Below, in pieces: positions 42,668 through 51,263 of a DNA stretch of 64,000 nucleotides. A program made the position numbers and the translations under genes. This DNA is from JARIHD01 sp963815935 (lineage in GTDB: Bacteria; Patescibacteriota; Saccharimonadia; Saccharimonadales; UBA4665): NCBI GenBank assembly GCA_963815935.1, contig CAWFIL010000002.1:186001-250000 (forward strand), given 5' to 3'. The notes under the pieces are model-generated. The model searched no databases and was not told the DNA's origin. It saw only the letters and a program-made list of their open reading frames with translations. The number at the start of each line of letters is the position of its first letter. Position 1 is the first letter of the stretch.

Positions 42668-45616
42668 ATGAAATTTAACGAGAACGCTACTGTCGAACAG
42701 TTTGTTTTGCAGTTTTTGCAGGATGAACTTGGCTATATCTACATAAAGCCGGATGAGTTTGCTAGGCTTCGCGCCCAAGAGAGCGAAATTATCATCGTGC
42801 CGCTTTTGGCGGATGCTATTAAGCGCATCAACAACGTGGCCGACGAAACAACCGTGCAAACAGTTATTCGTGAAGTTAAAAAGGCCGATACCAACCAGGC
42901 TTTTTTGGAGCTGCTACGCAATGGTGTGCCTATCAAAAATCCCACTACGCAAAAGACCGAGGTGTTCAAGCTTATCGACCCCGCTAACGAACTAGGCAAA
43001 AACCAGTTTGTGGTGACCAACCAATTTTACGTTGCCGGAGACGTCGAGAATATTCGTACCGACGTATACGTATTTGTAAACGGCATACCGCTGGTAGACA
43101 TTGAGGCCAAATCGCCAACGGCTAGCGAACAAACCGACTATGCCGAGGCAATAGGGCAATTGCGCCGTTACAATCGTGTTGCACCCAAATTGTACATCCC
43201 TAACATCTTGGGCATTGCGACTGATTCGCTCCAAACTGTGTACGGCGTGCCGGGTGCGGACGACCAATACTTCTTGAAATGGCAAGACGGGGAGCTGCTA
43301 ACTACATATGGGGGTAACCCGAAAGATAGCGAATCGTCGGAGGGGCGATTACAGGTTACGTTAGACGCGTTGTTGCGGCCAGAACACTTGCTCGACATCA
43401 TCGCTAATTTTATTGCTTACGAACAAACAGAGCAGGGGCTAATCAAAAAAATTGCCCGCTACCAGCAGGTTCGGGCGGCTAACAAGATTATCGAGCGTGT
43501 TACAGAAGGCAAGAATCACAAAGGGCTTATTTGGCACACCCAAGGTTCGGGCAAAACCCTCACGATGTTTTTTACAGCCTGGAAATTGCGGTTTGATCCG
43601 CGGCTACAAAGCCCCAAAGTATTTATGCTGATCGACCGGATCGACTTGGACAACCAGGCCTACAACGAGTTTGTAAACCACGGTGGCAAGAACATTATTC
43701 GAGTTACGTCGCGTAAAGAGTTGGAAGAGACCATCCAGTCCCCCGAGCGAGGTATTTTTATCTCGACTATCCAAAAGTTTAGCGAGCTGGGCGAGGACAT
43801 CAAAAACCTAGACAGCAATATTATTGTCTTGTCCGACGAAGCCCACCGGGGCGAAGAGGGTAAGGCGGGTGTAATTGTGCGTGATTCCCTCAAAAACGGT
43901 TTTTTCTTTGGCTTTACCGGCACGCCGATAGATCGCACCACACATAACACGCACCGCAATTACGGCCCCGACGGCGAGCGCTACTTGGATTATTACTCCA
44001 TACAACAAGCGATTGACGATTGCGCTACGCTACCAGTAACATACGAGGCCCGTCTTTCGCGATTTGCTATAGACGAAACTCGCGTCGACGAACAGTTTGA
44101 TCAGACATTTGCCGGCCTTAGCGACGAACAGCGCCAAGAACTGATAAAACGCTATGGCAAAAAAGCAGCGCTGGTTATGCTGCCACAACGCATGGAGGCG
44201 GTGGCCCGCGATATTTTGGAGCATTACCGCGCTTATATTGAGCCGAATGGCTTTAAGGCGCAGGTGGTCTGCCTAGACCGCGAGGCGACCGCCAAGTACA
44301 AAAAACTATTTGATCGTTTACTTCCCGAGAACGCTTCGGCCGTAGTGTATTCGCCCGGAAACCCCAATACCGATGACGACGAATTGCGCCGCTACAACAC
44401 GTCAAAAAAAGAGCGCGACCAAATCGTCCAGAACTTCAAAAGCCCTAACCATCCACTACGCTTCATACTGGTTTGCGACATGCTGCTAACCGGTTTTGAT
44501 GCGCCGATAGAGCAGGTGATGTACCTGGACAAACCTCTCCGTGACCACACGCTATTGCAGGCCGTCGCCCGCACCAATCGCGTGTACCCCAATAAGGTCG
44601 CAGGGAAGATAATTGACTACTACGGTATCACACGCAATCTGTACGATGCGCTGGATTTTGACGAAGACATCATTGATGAAGCCATGATAAACATCGACAA
44701 AATTAAGGAGCGTTTTGTAACTACTTACAGCGATCTGGCGGAGTTGTTCTCTGGTATCGATCGAGAAGACGCATCTAACGCCAACCTGCGCCATGCGCTT
44801 CGCATGTTTATCGATAACGACGCCAAGCAGCAATTTTTTGCGCAAAAATACGCCAAACTTAAGTCGTTGTACGAATTTCTGGCGCCCGATCCGTTTTTGC
44901 GTCAGTACATCCGCTCGTTCGAGTGGTACACAAGCGTATACATAGCCTTTCTAAAGGAGTTTAAGAGTGAGAGTGACGCACACTTGCTTAATGGTTTTGG
45001 CCAAAAGGTAAAGCAGATTATCGTAGATAATGTTGAGTATGAAGGCATTACCAAAAACTTTCGGGAGCTTCGCTTGGACGACATTTACGTCATGCAGCGC
45101 TTAGATGAGATGGAAGAACCCGAAAGAGCTTTGCAGCTAGAAAAAATGCTCAAAAGTGAAATATCCGAACATATCGAAACAAATCCACACTTCCAAAAGT
45201 TTAGCCAGCGGCTAACAACTATCCGTAACGAATTTGAGAAAAGACAAATAGACCTTTCCGAGCGTATAAAACAATACCGCCAATTGCTAGAAAATATCAA
45301 GTCGGCCAAACAAGAAGCCGAAGAGTCCGGCATGGATATACGTGAGTATGGGCTCTATTTGTTGACTAAAGAATTTGCGCCCGAAGCTGCCGACGAAGTT
45401 GTGCGCGGCTACGTGCGCGACCTGGCGACCGAATTGAGTGACAATGTCTTGGACAAAAACTGGCAAACCTCATCGAAGTACGACCTGTTTGTCAAAAATA
45501 TTAAGCGTACTATCTTGGAGATAACCCTCAAGACGTATAAAGATAAGCTGCAGGTAAGTGATTTTCCGAAGTTGCAAAATAGGCTAACGGATGCAATTAT
45601 CAAGTCGTTCAAATGA
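42668..45616 (+). CDS. hsdR: Type I restriction endonuclease subunit HsdR
   Basis: 982 residues. The N-terminal nuclease domain has the PD-(D/E)xK residues in G-I-P-L-V-D-I-E-A-K-S-P near residue 145. The translocase has Walker A W-H-T-Q-G-S-G-K-T-L-T near residue 290, D-E-A-H-R near residue 390, F-T-G-T-P and later R-T-N-R helicase motifs. A helical C-terminal domain (from about residue 780) binds the methylase. It cuts unmethylated DNA after ATP-driven translocation. The gene looks intact; the last 4 nt overlap the next start. Confidence 0.95.
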   Translation: MKFNENATVEQFVLQFLQDELGYIYIKPDEFARLRAQESEIIIVPLLADAIKRINNVADETTVQTVIREVKKADTNQAFLELLRNGVPIKNPTTQKTEVFKLIDPANELGKNQFVVTNQFYVAGDVENIRTDVYVFVNGIPLVDIEAKSPTASEQTDYAEAIGQLRRYNRVAPKLYIPNILGIATDSLQTVYGVPGADDQYFLKWQDGELLTTYGGNPKDSESSEGRLQVTLDALLRPEHLLDIIANFIAYEQTEQGLIKKIARYQQVRAANKIIERVTEGKNHKGLIWHTQGSGKTLTMFFTAWKLRFDPRLQSPKVFMLIDRIDLDNQAYNEFVNHGGKNIIRVTSRKELEETIQSPERGIFISTIQKFSELGEDIKNLDSNIIVLSDEAHRGEEGKAGVIVRDSLKNGFFFGFTGTPIDRTTHNTHRNYGPDGERYLDYYSIQQAIDDCATLPVTYEARLSRFAIDETRVDEQFDQTFAGLSDEQRQELIKRYGKKAALVMLPQRMEAVARDILEHYRAYIEPNGFKAQVVCLDREATAKYKKLFDRLLPENASAVVYSPGNPNTDDDELRRYNTSKKERDQIVQNFKSPNHPLRFILVCDMLLTGFDAPIEQVMYLDKPLRDHTLLQAVARTNRVYPNKVAGKIIDYYGITRNLYDALDFDEDIIDEAMINIDKIKERFVTTYSDLAELFSGIDREDASNANLRHALRMFIDNDAKQQFFAQKYAKLKSLYEFLAPDPFLRQYIRSFEWYTSVYIAFLKEFKSESDAHLLNGFGQKVKQIIVDNVEYEGITKNFRELRLDDIYVMQRLDEMEEPERALQLEKMLKSEISEHIETNPHFQKFSQRLTTIRNEFEKRQIDLSERIKQYRQLLENIKSAKQEAEESGMDIREYGLYLLTKEFAPEAADEVVRGYVRDLATELSDNVLDKNWQTSSKYDLFVKNIKRTILEITLKTYKDKLQVSDFPKLQNRLTDAIIKSFK

Positions 45617-46176
45617 GCAACAAAGAAAGTCTATTGGTTTTGGGTCGATCCCTCGAATATACGGTGCGTACTAGCGAGCGTGCACACCGTATGCGAGTGG
45701 CTGTATATGCAGACGGCGACGTAGTCGTAACTAAACCACAAGATGCAACTGATGCCGCGGTAAAAAAGTTTGTAGACCTTAAAAAACTATGGATACAGCA
45801 AAAGCTTGAGTCTGCGCACAACTCGCCGATACCAGAGCTGCGGACGAACAGCGCAGAGCATTTTGCCGCTCATCAGGCCGAGGCTCAAGAACTTGTCGCA
45901 CGTCTTACAAAAATGTGGGGTGAACGTATGGGCAGTGACTACGGCGAAGTAACTGTTAGGCGAATGAAGTCGCGATGGGGCAGCTGTTCGCCTGCGAAAA
46001 ATTTGAGCTTTAACTACAAAATTGTTTTCTTGCCCAGAAAAATCCAACAATATGTCGTAGTGCATGAGCTTTGCCATTTGCGCGTGCCAGATCACTCTCA
46101 AAAGTTTTGGGGGCTAGTGGCGCGCACGTTACCTGATTACGAAGACCTAAATAAATACATTCGTGAGGTACTCTAA
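45613..46176 (+). CDS. YgjP-like metallopeptidase (DUF45, M48 group)
   Basis: 187 residues. The zinc motif H-E-L-C-H is in V-V-V-H-E-L-C-H-L-R-V-P-D-H-S, preceded by M-K-S-R-W-G-S-C-S, the conserved W-G-S-C of this family. It is a soluble predicted zinc-dependent hydrolase. Members are very often the last gene of type I restriction operons, as here (ATGA overlap with hsdR). The role there is not known. Confidence 0.9.
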   Translation: MSNKESLLVLGRSLEYTVRTSERAHRMRVAVYADGDVVVTKPQDATDAAVKKFVDLKKLWIQQKLESAHNSPIPELRTNSAEHFAAHQAEAQELVARLTKMWGERMGSDYGEVTVRRMKSRWGSCSPAKNLSFNYKIVFLPRKIQQYVVVHELCHLRVPDHSQKFWGLVARTLPDYEDLNKYIREVL

Positions 46177-46181
46177 ACTAT

Positions 46182-46892
46182 ATGAAGCCTTTTGCCGCTT
46201 TCGACATAGACGGCACCCTAATACGGTGGCAACTCTTTCACGCTATCGTCCACCACTTGGGCAAACGCGGCCTAATCACAGCCGAAGCCCATGAGCGTAT
46301 TCATGACGCCCGCATGCAATGGAAGACCCGAACTACCGACGAGGGCTTTAGTACCTACGAAGAGGCTCTGGTCGCCGAATATATCAACGCGCTCAAAAAA
46401 ATTGCACCTGATCAATATGACGCCATCGTCCAAGAAGTTTTTGACGAGTACAAAGACCAGACGTATACGTTTACGCGCGATCTTGTCAAAGAGCTCAAGG
46501 CCAAAGGCTACACGCTTTTAGCGATTTCTGGCTCGCAGGGCGAGATAATCGAAAAGTTAGCCAAGCATCATGGCTTCGACTATGCCGTTGGCGCTACGCT
46601 TGAACAAATAGATGGTGAGTTTACGGGCAAAATAAATACGCCCATTTTTGACAAAGCCAAAGTGCTCAAACAACTTGTCGAAGAGCACGAGCTTAGCCTC
46701 AAGGGCAGCATTGCGGTAGGGGATAGCAAAAGCGATGTCCCCATGTTTGAATTTGTCGAAAACCCGATTGTCTTCAACCCCGACAAGAAGCTATTTGCCA
46801 TCGCCAAAGAACGCCACTGGAAAATCGTCGTCGAGCGCAAAAACATGGTTTACGAGCTTACGCCCAAAGACGGCGAGTACTTGCTGTCATAA
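46182..46892 (+). CDS. HAD-superfamily hydrolase, IB (SerB-like) group
   Basis: 236 residues. The catalytic D-x-D is F-D-I-D-G-T-L-I-R. Motif II is in L-A-I-S-G-S-Q-G-E and motif III/IV in G-D-S-K-S-D-V-P-M. The cap between is helical. This is the phosphoserine-phosphatase-like HAD-IB form, so a phosphatase on a small phosphomonoester is likely. It lies 5 bp behind the YgjP gene and probably on the same transcript, although it need not belong to the restriction system. Confidence 0.88.
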   Translation: MKPFAAFDIDGTLIRWQLFHAIVHHLGKRGLITAEAHERIHDARMQWKTRTTDEGFSTYEEALVAEYINALKKIAPDQYDAIVQEVFDEYKDQTYTFTRDLVKELKAKGYTLLAISGSQGEIIEKLAKHHGFDYAVGATLEQIDGEFTGKINTPIFDKAKVLKQLVEEHELSLKGSIAVGDSKSDVPMFEFVENPIVFNPDKKLFAIAKERHWKIVVERKNMVYELTPKDGEYLLS

Positions 46893-46957
46893 ATACTCTG
46901 TCCACCCGCACCCCCGTAGTGTAGGATAATAATGAATCCGTAAGTGCAGGGGGTGCC

Positions 46958-47173
46958 ATGGACCGACTACTAGTAAATTCTTCCAATATTGTTTCTGTGG
47001 GCTACGATGCTAGCGCCCAAATTTTAGAGGTAGAGTTCCAATCTGGCAACGTCTACCAGTATTTGAATGTGCCTGAGGGTATATATCAGGGGCTCATGAC
47101 CTCGGCCTCCAAGGGCGAATATTTCCACGACAACATTCTTAAAGAGTTCGATTACCAAGAGGCGGAAGGGTAA
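46958..47173 (+). CDS. Stand-alone KTSC domain protein
   Basis: 71 residues. It is similar throughout to residues 1-70 of the KTSC-ITPase fusion: S-S-N-I-V-S-V-G-Y-D-A-S, L-E-V-E-F-Q-S-G-N-V-Y-Q-Y-L-N-V-P-E. KTSC is a small domain of unknown function named after a Lys-Thr-Ser-Cys region. A G-rich ribosome binding site (CAGGGGGT) precedes the ATG. The MazG-like gene starts 4 nt after the stop, so the two are coupled. Confidence 0.8.
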   Translation: MDRLLVNSSNIVSVGYDASAQILEVEFQSGNVYQYLNVPEGIYQGLMTSASKGEYFHDNILKEFDYQEAEG

Positions 47174-47177
47174 CGCA

Positions 47178-47552
47178 ATGGCACAAACCGATGACACGGC
47201 CAATATCGCCGAGCTAAAGGCGCGGGTGGTTGCGTTTCGTGACGCACGCGACTGGAGGCAGTTTCATAATCCCAAAGACCTGGCTATCTCGTTATTGCTC
47301 GAAGCCAGCGAAGTGTTGGAGCACTTCCAGTGGAAAAATGCCGACGAAATGGCCAAGCACGTACAAGAAAATAAAGACGACGTAGCCGAAGAGCTGGCCG
47401 ACACCTTCTACTGGGTTTTGCTCATCGCTAACGACTTAGGCATCGACTTGGCCGAGGCGTTCACCAAAAAGCTTGCCAAAAACGAAGCCAAGTACCCCAA
47501 AGAAAAAGCCACCGGCAACCACAAAAAGTACACTCAGCTAGCCAGCGAGTAA
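47178..47552 (+). CDS. MazG-like (RS21-C6/dCTPase type) nucleotide pyrophosphohydrolase
   Basis: 124 residues. The all-alpha NTP-PPase motif is visible as E-A-S-E-V-L-E-H-F followed about 28 residues later by E-E-L-A-D-T-F-Y-W, giving the E-x2-E and E-x2-D magnesium ligands. It follows R-Q-F-H-N-P-K-D-L-A typical of the RS21-C6 group, which hydrolyses dCTP or modified dNTPs to the monophosphate. It is translationally coupled to the KTSC gene. Together with the two ITPase-like genes it makes a nucleotide-hygiene group around the restriction operon. Confidence 0.88.
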   Translation: MAQTDDTANIAELKARVVAFRDARDWRQFHNPKDLAISLLLEASEVLEHFQWKNADEMAKHVQENKDDVAEELADTFYWVLLIANDLGIDLAEAFTKKLAKNEAKYPKEKATGNHKKYTQLASE

Positions 47553-47554
47553 CG

Positions 47555-47854
47555 CTAGAAGTCGAACATTTCGCCCAAGAACGAGCCTTTCTTGCGCTTC
47601 TTTTGTGAGTCGTAGGAGTCGTCGTGCGATTTTTGCTCACCTCTTTCTTCGTTGTCGCGATAATTATGGGGTGTATCTTCTTTGCGGTCGTAGCTGTAGT
47701 CTTGCGGTCGGCTATTGTGCTGCAGTGCTCGCTCGATGAGCTTGTCTAGCTCACCACGGTCTAGCCATACACCACGACACTTTGGACAGTAGTCGATTTC
47801 GACCCCTTCACGGGCTGTAATTTGTAGAGTGGTGTCGTCGATAGGGCAATTCAT
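47555..47854 (-). CDS. TFIIB-type zinc-ribbon protein
   Basis: 99 residues. The N-terminal zinc ribbon is M-N-C-P-I-D-D-T, then Y-C-P-K-C-R-G-V-W-L-D-R-G-E-L-D, the zf-TFIIB pattern (C-P-x(2)-C replaced here by a single Cys in the first knuckle, which is atypical). The rest is charged and disordered, ending in K-K-R-K-K-G-S-F-L-G-E-M-F-D-F. Function unknown. Convergent with the MazG-like gene, 2 bp apart. AAGGAG precedes the start. Confidence 0.75.
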   Translation of the reverse strand: MNCPIDDTTLQITAREGVEIDYCPKCRGVWLDRGELDKLIERALQHNSRPQDYSYDRKEDTPHNYRDNEERGEQKSHDDSYDSQKKRKKGSFLGEMFDF

Positions 47855-47916
47855 AGTATCTCCTTCTTAAAAGCATATTGTGCGCGCAAAGGCTGCAGCT
47901 TTGCTGCAAAATGCGG

Positions 47917-47928
47917 TACACTGCGGGT
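47917..47928 (+). promoter_or_regulatory. -10 box of a leaderless small membrane-protein gene
   Basis: TACACT at 47917-47922, exactly 6 nt before the ATG at 47929. Confidence 0.5.
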
Positions 47929-48162
47929 ATGGTCATCGTCCAGAAGCCAAACTTGCCGCTCATTGTTGCACTAACGGGTCTTGCCGTGGCGCATTTTACG
48001 GCTGGCTGGGCGTACACTGTCTTTCACATATTGGGCATGGCGGCGTTGGCTTATTGGTGCTATCTAGAGATTACCGAGGGCGTCAATCTGTTCCGACGAA
48101 TTCTGGGGTGGGTAGTGCTGGTCTTTGATGCATGGTCTGTCATCCAGGCGGTCTTTTATTAA
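47929..48162 (+). CDS. Small membrane protein
   Basis: 77 residues from the ATG at 47929, which is placed by the -10 box 6 nt upstream. The frame is open to 47878. It has two or three hydrophobic segments (L-P-L-I-V-A-L-T-G-L-A-V-A-H-F, F-H-I-L-G-M-A-A-L-A-Y-W, I-L-G-W-V-V-L-V-F-D-A-W). No family recognised. It lies 18 bp before the ITPase-like gene on the same strand. Confidence 0.6.
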   Translation: MVIVQKPNLPLIVALTGLAVAHFTAGWAYTVFHILGMAALAYWCYLEITEGVNLFRRILGWVVLVFDAWSVIQAVFY

Positions 48163-48180
48163 CCCACGAGAGTATTTAGT

Positions 48181-48729
48181 ATGAAACAAATTACCTTTGT
48201 AACCGGCAATCCGCGCAAGATGCGCGATATGCAAAAGGCCTGTGCCGAGTTTGGCATAGACGTGGTGCAAGAAGAATATGACATCGACGAGATCCAGTCG
48301 CACGATCCACATAAAATATCGTTAGCCAAAGCCGAGGCAGCCTACGAACTGGCAGAACACAAGCCGGTCGTTATTAACGATGCTTTTTGGTCCATTCCGG
48401 CGCTCAAGGGCTTTCCGGGTGGCTATATGAAGGATGTCTGGCAGTGGTTTAACCCCGTAGACTTCGTAAATCTGATGCACGGCAAGCAAGACCGACGCAT
48501 CTGTTGTACCGAGACCGTCATCTACAAAGACCAGCACCAAACCCACGTAATCTCCAAAGAGTTCTGGTGTGAGATAACCGGCAACATTCAGGGCGACGCC
48601 AACCGGCCGTCTATGGAACAGGTTATTTTTATCAAGGGGCGGAGCATTGCCGATTACCACCAGGCTGGCGAGACGGCATTCAAAGAGTATATCTGGCACG
48701 ACTTTGCTCGTTGGTTTGCTGCACAGTAG
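48181..48729 (+). CDS. Divergent ITPase/Ham1-like protein
   Basis: 182 residues. It is homologous along its length to the ITPase-like half of the protein at 36925: V-T-G-N-P-R-K-M-R-D, D-E-I-Q-S-x-D-P, W-S-I-x-A-L-x-G-F-P-G-x-Y-M-x-D-V and H/D-G-K-Q-D-R are shared. Both replace the canonical S-G-L of Ham1 by a Trp-containing W-S-I. The G-F-P-G and T-G-N-x-x-K anchors support a nucleotide triphosphate pyrophosphatase fold, with possibly altered base selection. It follows the small membrane-protein gene. Confidence 0.7.
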   Translation: MKQITFVTGNPRKMRDMQKACAEFGIDVVQEEYDIDEIQSHDPHKISLAKAEAAYELAEHKPVVINDAFWSIPALKGFPGGYMKDVWQWFNPVDFVNLMHGKQDRRICCTETVIYKDQHQTHVISKEFWCEITGNIQGDANRPSMEQVIFIKGRSIADYHQAGETAFKEYIWHDFARWFAAQ

Positions 48730-48773
48730 CGTGCCAGCCTTGCGTATATATCCTAGTATGGTAGCGTTGAAGT

Positions 48774-49646
48774 ATGGATTATATGGGAAACGTAGCAAGC
48801 TCTATTAGTAACTTTTTTGATAATGCGCTTGTGCAGGTGCTGTGCACCATTATCATCGCCGTCATTGCGCAGCTAATTTTGCGCAATAGTATCGCCCAAG
48901 TGGTGCGTAAGGCAGTTCGTGGTCACAAGTTTGCCAACCAGCTCGACGAAGAAAAACGCGAGAATACACTGATTACCATCTTTCGTACTGCCGTTGCGGT
49001 CGTCATTTGGACCGTAACTATTGTGGTGGTTATGTGGCAACTGCATGTTAATATTGCCGCACTTATGACCGGTGCTGGTGTGGTGGGTATTGTGGTCGGT
49101 TTTGGCGCGCAGAGCGCCATCAAAGACTTTTTGGCCGGCATATTTATTATCGCCGAAAACCAATATCGGGTAGGTGACATCGTAACGCTATTGGTCGCTG
49201 GCACCGAAATATCTGGCGTTGTTGAGGACATTACTATTCGCATTACCCGTTTGCGCGACCTGGACGGCAACATGCACATTGTACAAAACGGTTCATCACA
49301 GGCAGTTACCAACCGTTCGTTTGGCTACGCCAATGTGAATGTCGACGTCAACGTTGCCTACGAGGCTGATGTGAACAAAGTCGAAAAGGTTATGAACGAC
49401 GTAGGGCAGGAGATGTCTAGTGACCCAGAGTGGGCGGGGGCTATCGTGGAACCCATCCAGTTTTTGCGTGTTGATGGCTTCGAAGATTCGGGTGTGCGAA
49501 TTAAGGCACTCGGCAAAGTTGAGCCAGCCATGCAATGGGACGTAGCTGGCGAGTTCCGCCGGCGCATCAAGAAGTCCTTCGAGAAACACGATATTTCAAT
49601 TCCATTCCCACAGGTGGTCGTGCACCAGGCAAAGCGTCGGCCGTAA
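48774..49646 (+). CDS. Small-conductance mechanosensitive channel (MscS family)
   Basis: 290 residues. Three N-terminal membrane helices, the third Gly/Ala-rich pore helix being G-V-V-G-I-V-V-G-F-G-A-Q-S-A-I-K-D. The beta domain follows with Y-R-V-G-D-I-V and G-V-V-E-D-I-T-I-R-I-T-R-L-R, and then the C-terminal alpha/beta domain. This is the YkuT/MscS core plan. It opens under membrane tension on osmotic downshock. TAGTAT at 48754-48759 is 14 nt before the ATG. Confidence 0.93.
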   Translation: MDYMGNVASSISNFFDNALVQVLCTIIIAVIAQLILRNSIAQVVRKAVRGHKFANQLDEEKRENTLITIFRTAVAVVIWTVTIVVVMWQLHVNIAALMTGAGVVGIVVGFGAQSAIKDFLAGIFIIAENQYRVGDIVTLLVAGTEISGVVEDITIRITRLRDLDGNMHIVQNGSSQAVTNRSFGYANVNVDVNVAYEADVNKVEKVMNDVGQEMSSDPEWAGAIVEPIQFLRVDGFEDSGVRIKALGKVEPAMQWDVAGEFRRRIKKSFEKHDISIPFPQVVVHQAKRRP

Positions 49647-49718
49647 CGCTTCAGTCACTTTTCAGTTTTAGTTAGGCAGGCTGTATAATTGCAGCCAGAT
49701 ACTAATAGTAGGAATAAC

Positions 49719-51263
49719 ATGGAAAATCCCCAGTCACCGTGGCAGCCGAGCGGCAGCCAACCGCATACTCCGCAGCAGCCAGTTCAGGCGCCTCACTACG
49801 CGCAGCCTGCTCCCCAATATAACGCCCCGTCGACGCCGGCATACCAGGTGGTTCAGCCCCAGCAGGACACTCCACCGCAGCATCTGTACCACGACGTCTC
49901 ACATCCAGGTGGCCTAGGCGTGCCGCCAAAACGCGGCGGTAAAGCCGTGCGTATGGCCGTAGCTGGTTTGGCTACACTGCTTGTTGTAGCTGGTGGTGGC
50001 TATGTCTTCGGGGTGTACTTGCCCAACAAACCGACCAATGTGTTTAATGCGGCGCTCAGTAATACGTCAGCCGGCTACGACCAGCTTATTAAATACGCCA
50101 GTGCCAGCGTCGACAAAAAATCCTTTAACAATGTCGAAGTAAGCGGCGATTTTAAAGCAGTCGGCGGCGGAGTGAGCACCGATGGGTCACTGCAGGCGCA
50201 TAGCGACGGCTCTAATGCTACCTTTTCTGGTGATATTGGGGTGGCAACCACACGCGTTAAAGTAGACGGCTTAGTTAAAGACGTTGCCAACTCTGACTCG
50301 CCCGACTTTTACCTGAAGGTAAGTGGCATTAAGGGTCTTGGCTCTATGGTTGGGCTGCCAACGCTCGACAGCCTCGACAATCAGTGGATCACCGTCGACC
50401 ACACGCTCTTTGACACCATTGCTCAGCAAAGTGAGCAGGCACAAGGCTTGGACGCTAAAAATAGTGTGAATTTGCCCAAAGAACAAGACTTGACCGATGC
50501 CGCCAATGCGGTCGGCAAGGTTGCCGATAAGTATTTATTTAGTAGCGACAGTAAAACCGCCTCACTCAAGCTGGATAGCTTTGTGGGCAAAGAAACCGTC
50601 GACGGTAAGTCCACCAACCACTACAAAGTTACGCCCAACAAAGAGCATCTGAAGGCATTTGCAACCGCACTCGCAACTGAGCTAGATAAAACTGCGCTCA
50701 ACAAATGGGCCAAGGACAACTACAACAAATCGCTCAGTGATGTCGTCGATACCAAGGGCATGGCTGACTCGATCAACCACATCAGTTCTACCACCAAGTT
50801 TGATGTGTGGGTTAACACCAAAACCAAGCTAGTCCACAAAGTGCGTTTTAGCGACAGCAAGGACCCGGCACACAATTACACCGAGTTTGGCCTTAATTAT
50901 AATGGCGGAGCAGAGAAGCCGCTCTTTATTCGGACTGCCGACAACAAAGATGGCATTGCCGGTGTCGGAACCTTTGGCCTGACCCTGAACACCAATACCA
51001 ATGTTGCCAAGTTCACCATCGATGTAACCAATACTGGTTCGGATGCCAGTCAGAACTCGACGATGACCCTGAACCTGACCGCAAAACCATCGACGGGCAA
51101 AGTTGACACCACCGCGCCAACCGGTGCGATTTCACTGAGTGAAGCGCTTGATAGGATCGGCCTGGGCGACTACCTAAACCTGCTGACTCAAAGTGGCCTC
51201 GGCCAACAGAGTTTGAGCCAGGGTAGTAGCTCCCAAACCGACCCATTTACAATCAGTCTCTAG
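49719..51263 (+). CDS. Membrane-anchored extracellular protein with Pro/Gln-rich cytoplasmic head
   Basis: 514 residues from the ATG at 49719 (TATAAT at 49683-49688, AGGAATA). Residues 1-80 are Pro/Gln/His-rich and probably disordered. One membrane helix follows (M-A-V-A-G-L-A-T-L-L-V-V-A-G-G-G-Y). The outer part of about 400 residues alternates beta-strand-like segments and is reminiscent of LppX/LprAFG-type lipid-binding or related lipoprotein domains, but I see no decisive motif. The C-terminus is Ser/Gln-rich. The stop overlaps that of the convergent dehydrogenase-like gene by 4 nt. Confidence 0.65.
   Translation: MENPQSPWQPSGSQPHTPQQPVQAPHYAQPAPQYNAPSTPAYQVVQPQQDTPPQHLYHDVSHPGGLGVPPKRGGKAVRMAVAGLATLLVVAGGGYVFGVYLPNKPTNVFNAALSNTSAGYDQLIKYASASVDKKSFNNVEVSGDFKAVGGGVSTDGSLQAHSDGSNATFSGDIGVATTRVKVDGLVKDVANSDSPDFYLKVSGIKGLGSMVGLPTLDSLDNQWITVDHTLFDTIAQQSEQAQGLDAKNSVNLPKEQDLTDAANAVGKVADKYLFSSDSKTASLKLDSFVGKETVDGKSTNHYKVTPNKEHLKAFATALATELDKTALNKWAKDNYNKSLSDVVDTKGMADSINHISSTTKFDVWVNTKTKLVHKVRFSDSKDPAHNYTEFGLNYNGGAEKPLFIRTADNKDGIAGVGTFGLTLNTNTNVAKFTIDVTNTGSDASQNSTMTLNLTAKPSTGKVDTTAPTGAISLSEALDRIGLGDYLNLLTQSGLGQQSLSQGSSSQTDPFTISL

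Noticed and set aside
46892..46957. Terminator between the HAD and KTSC genes
   Set aside because: No stable hairpin with U-run was found. The 65-bp gap holds only a possible TAGGAT/AATAAT promoter.
37729..48729. Mobile element carrying the restriction island
   Set aside because: No integrase, transposase, tRNA target or flanking direct repeats were seen. Transfer is likely for such loci, but boundaries cannot be shown.
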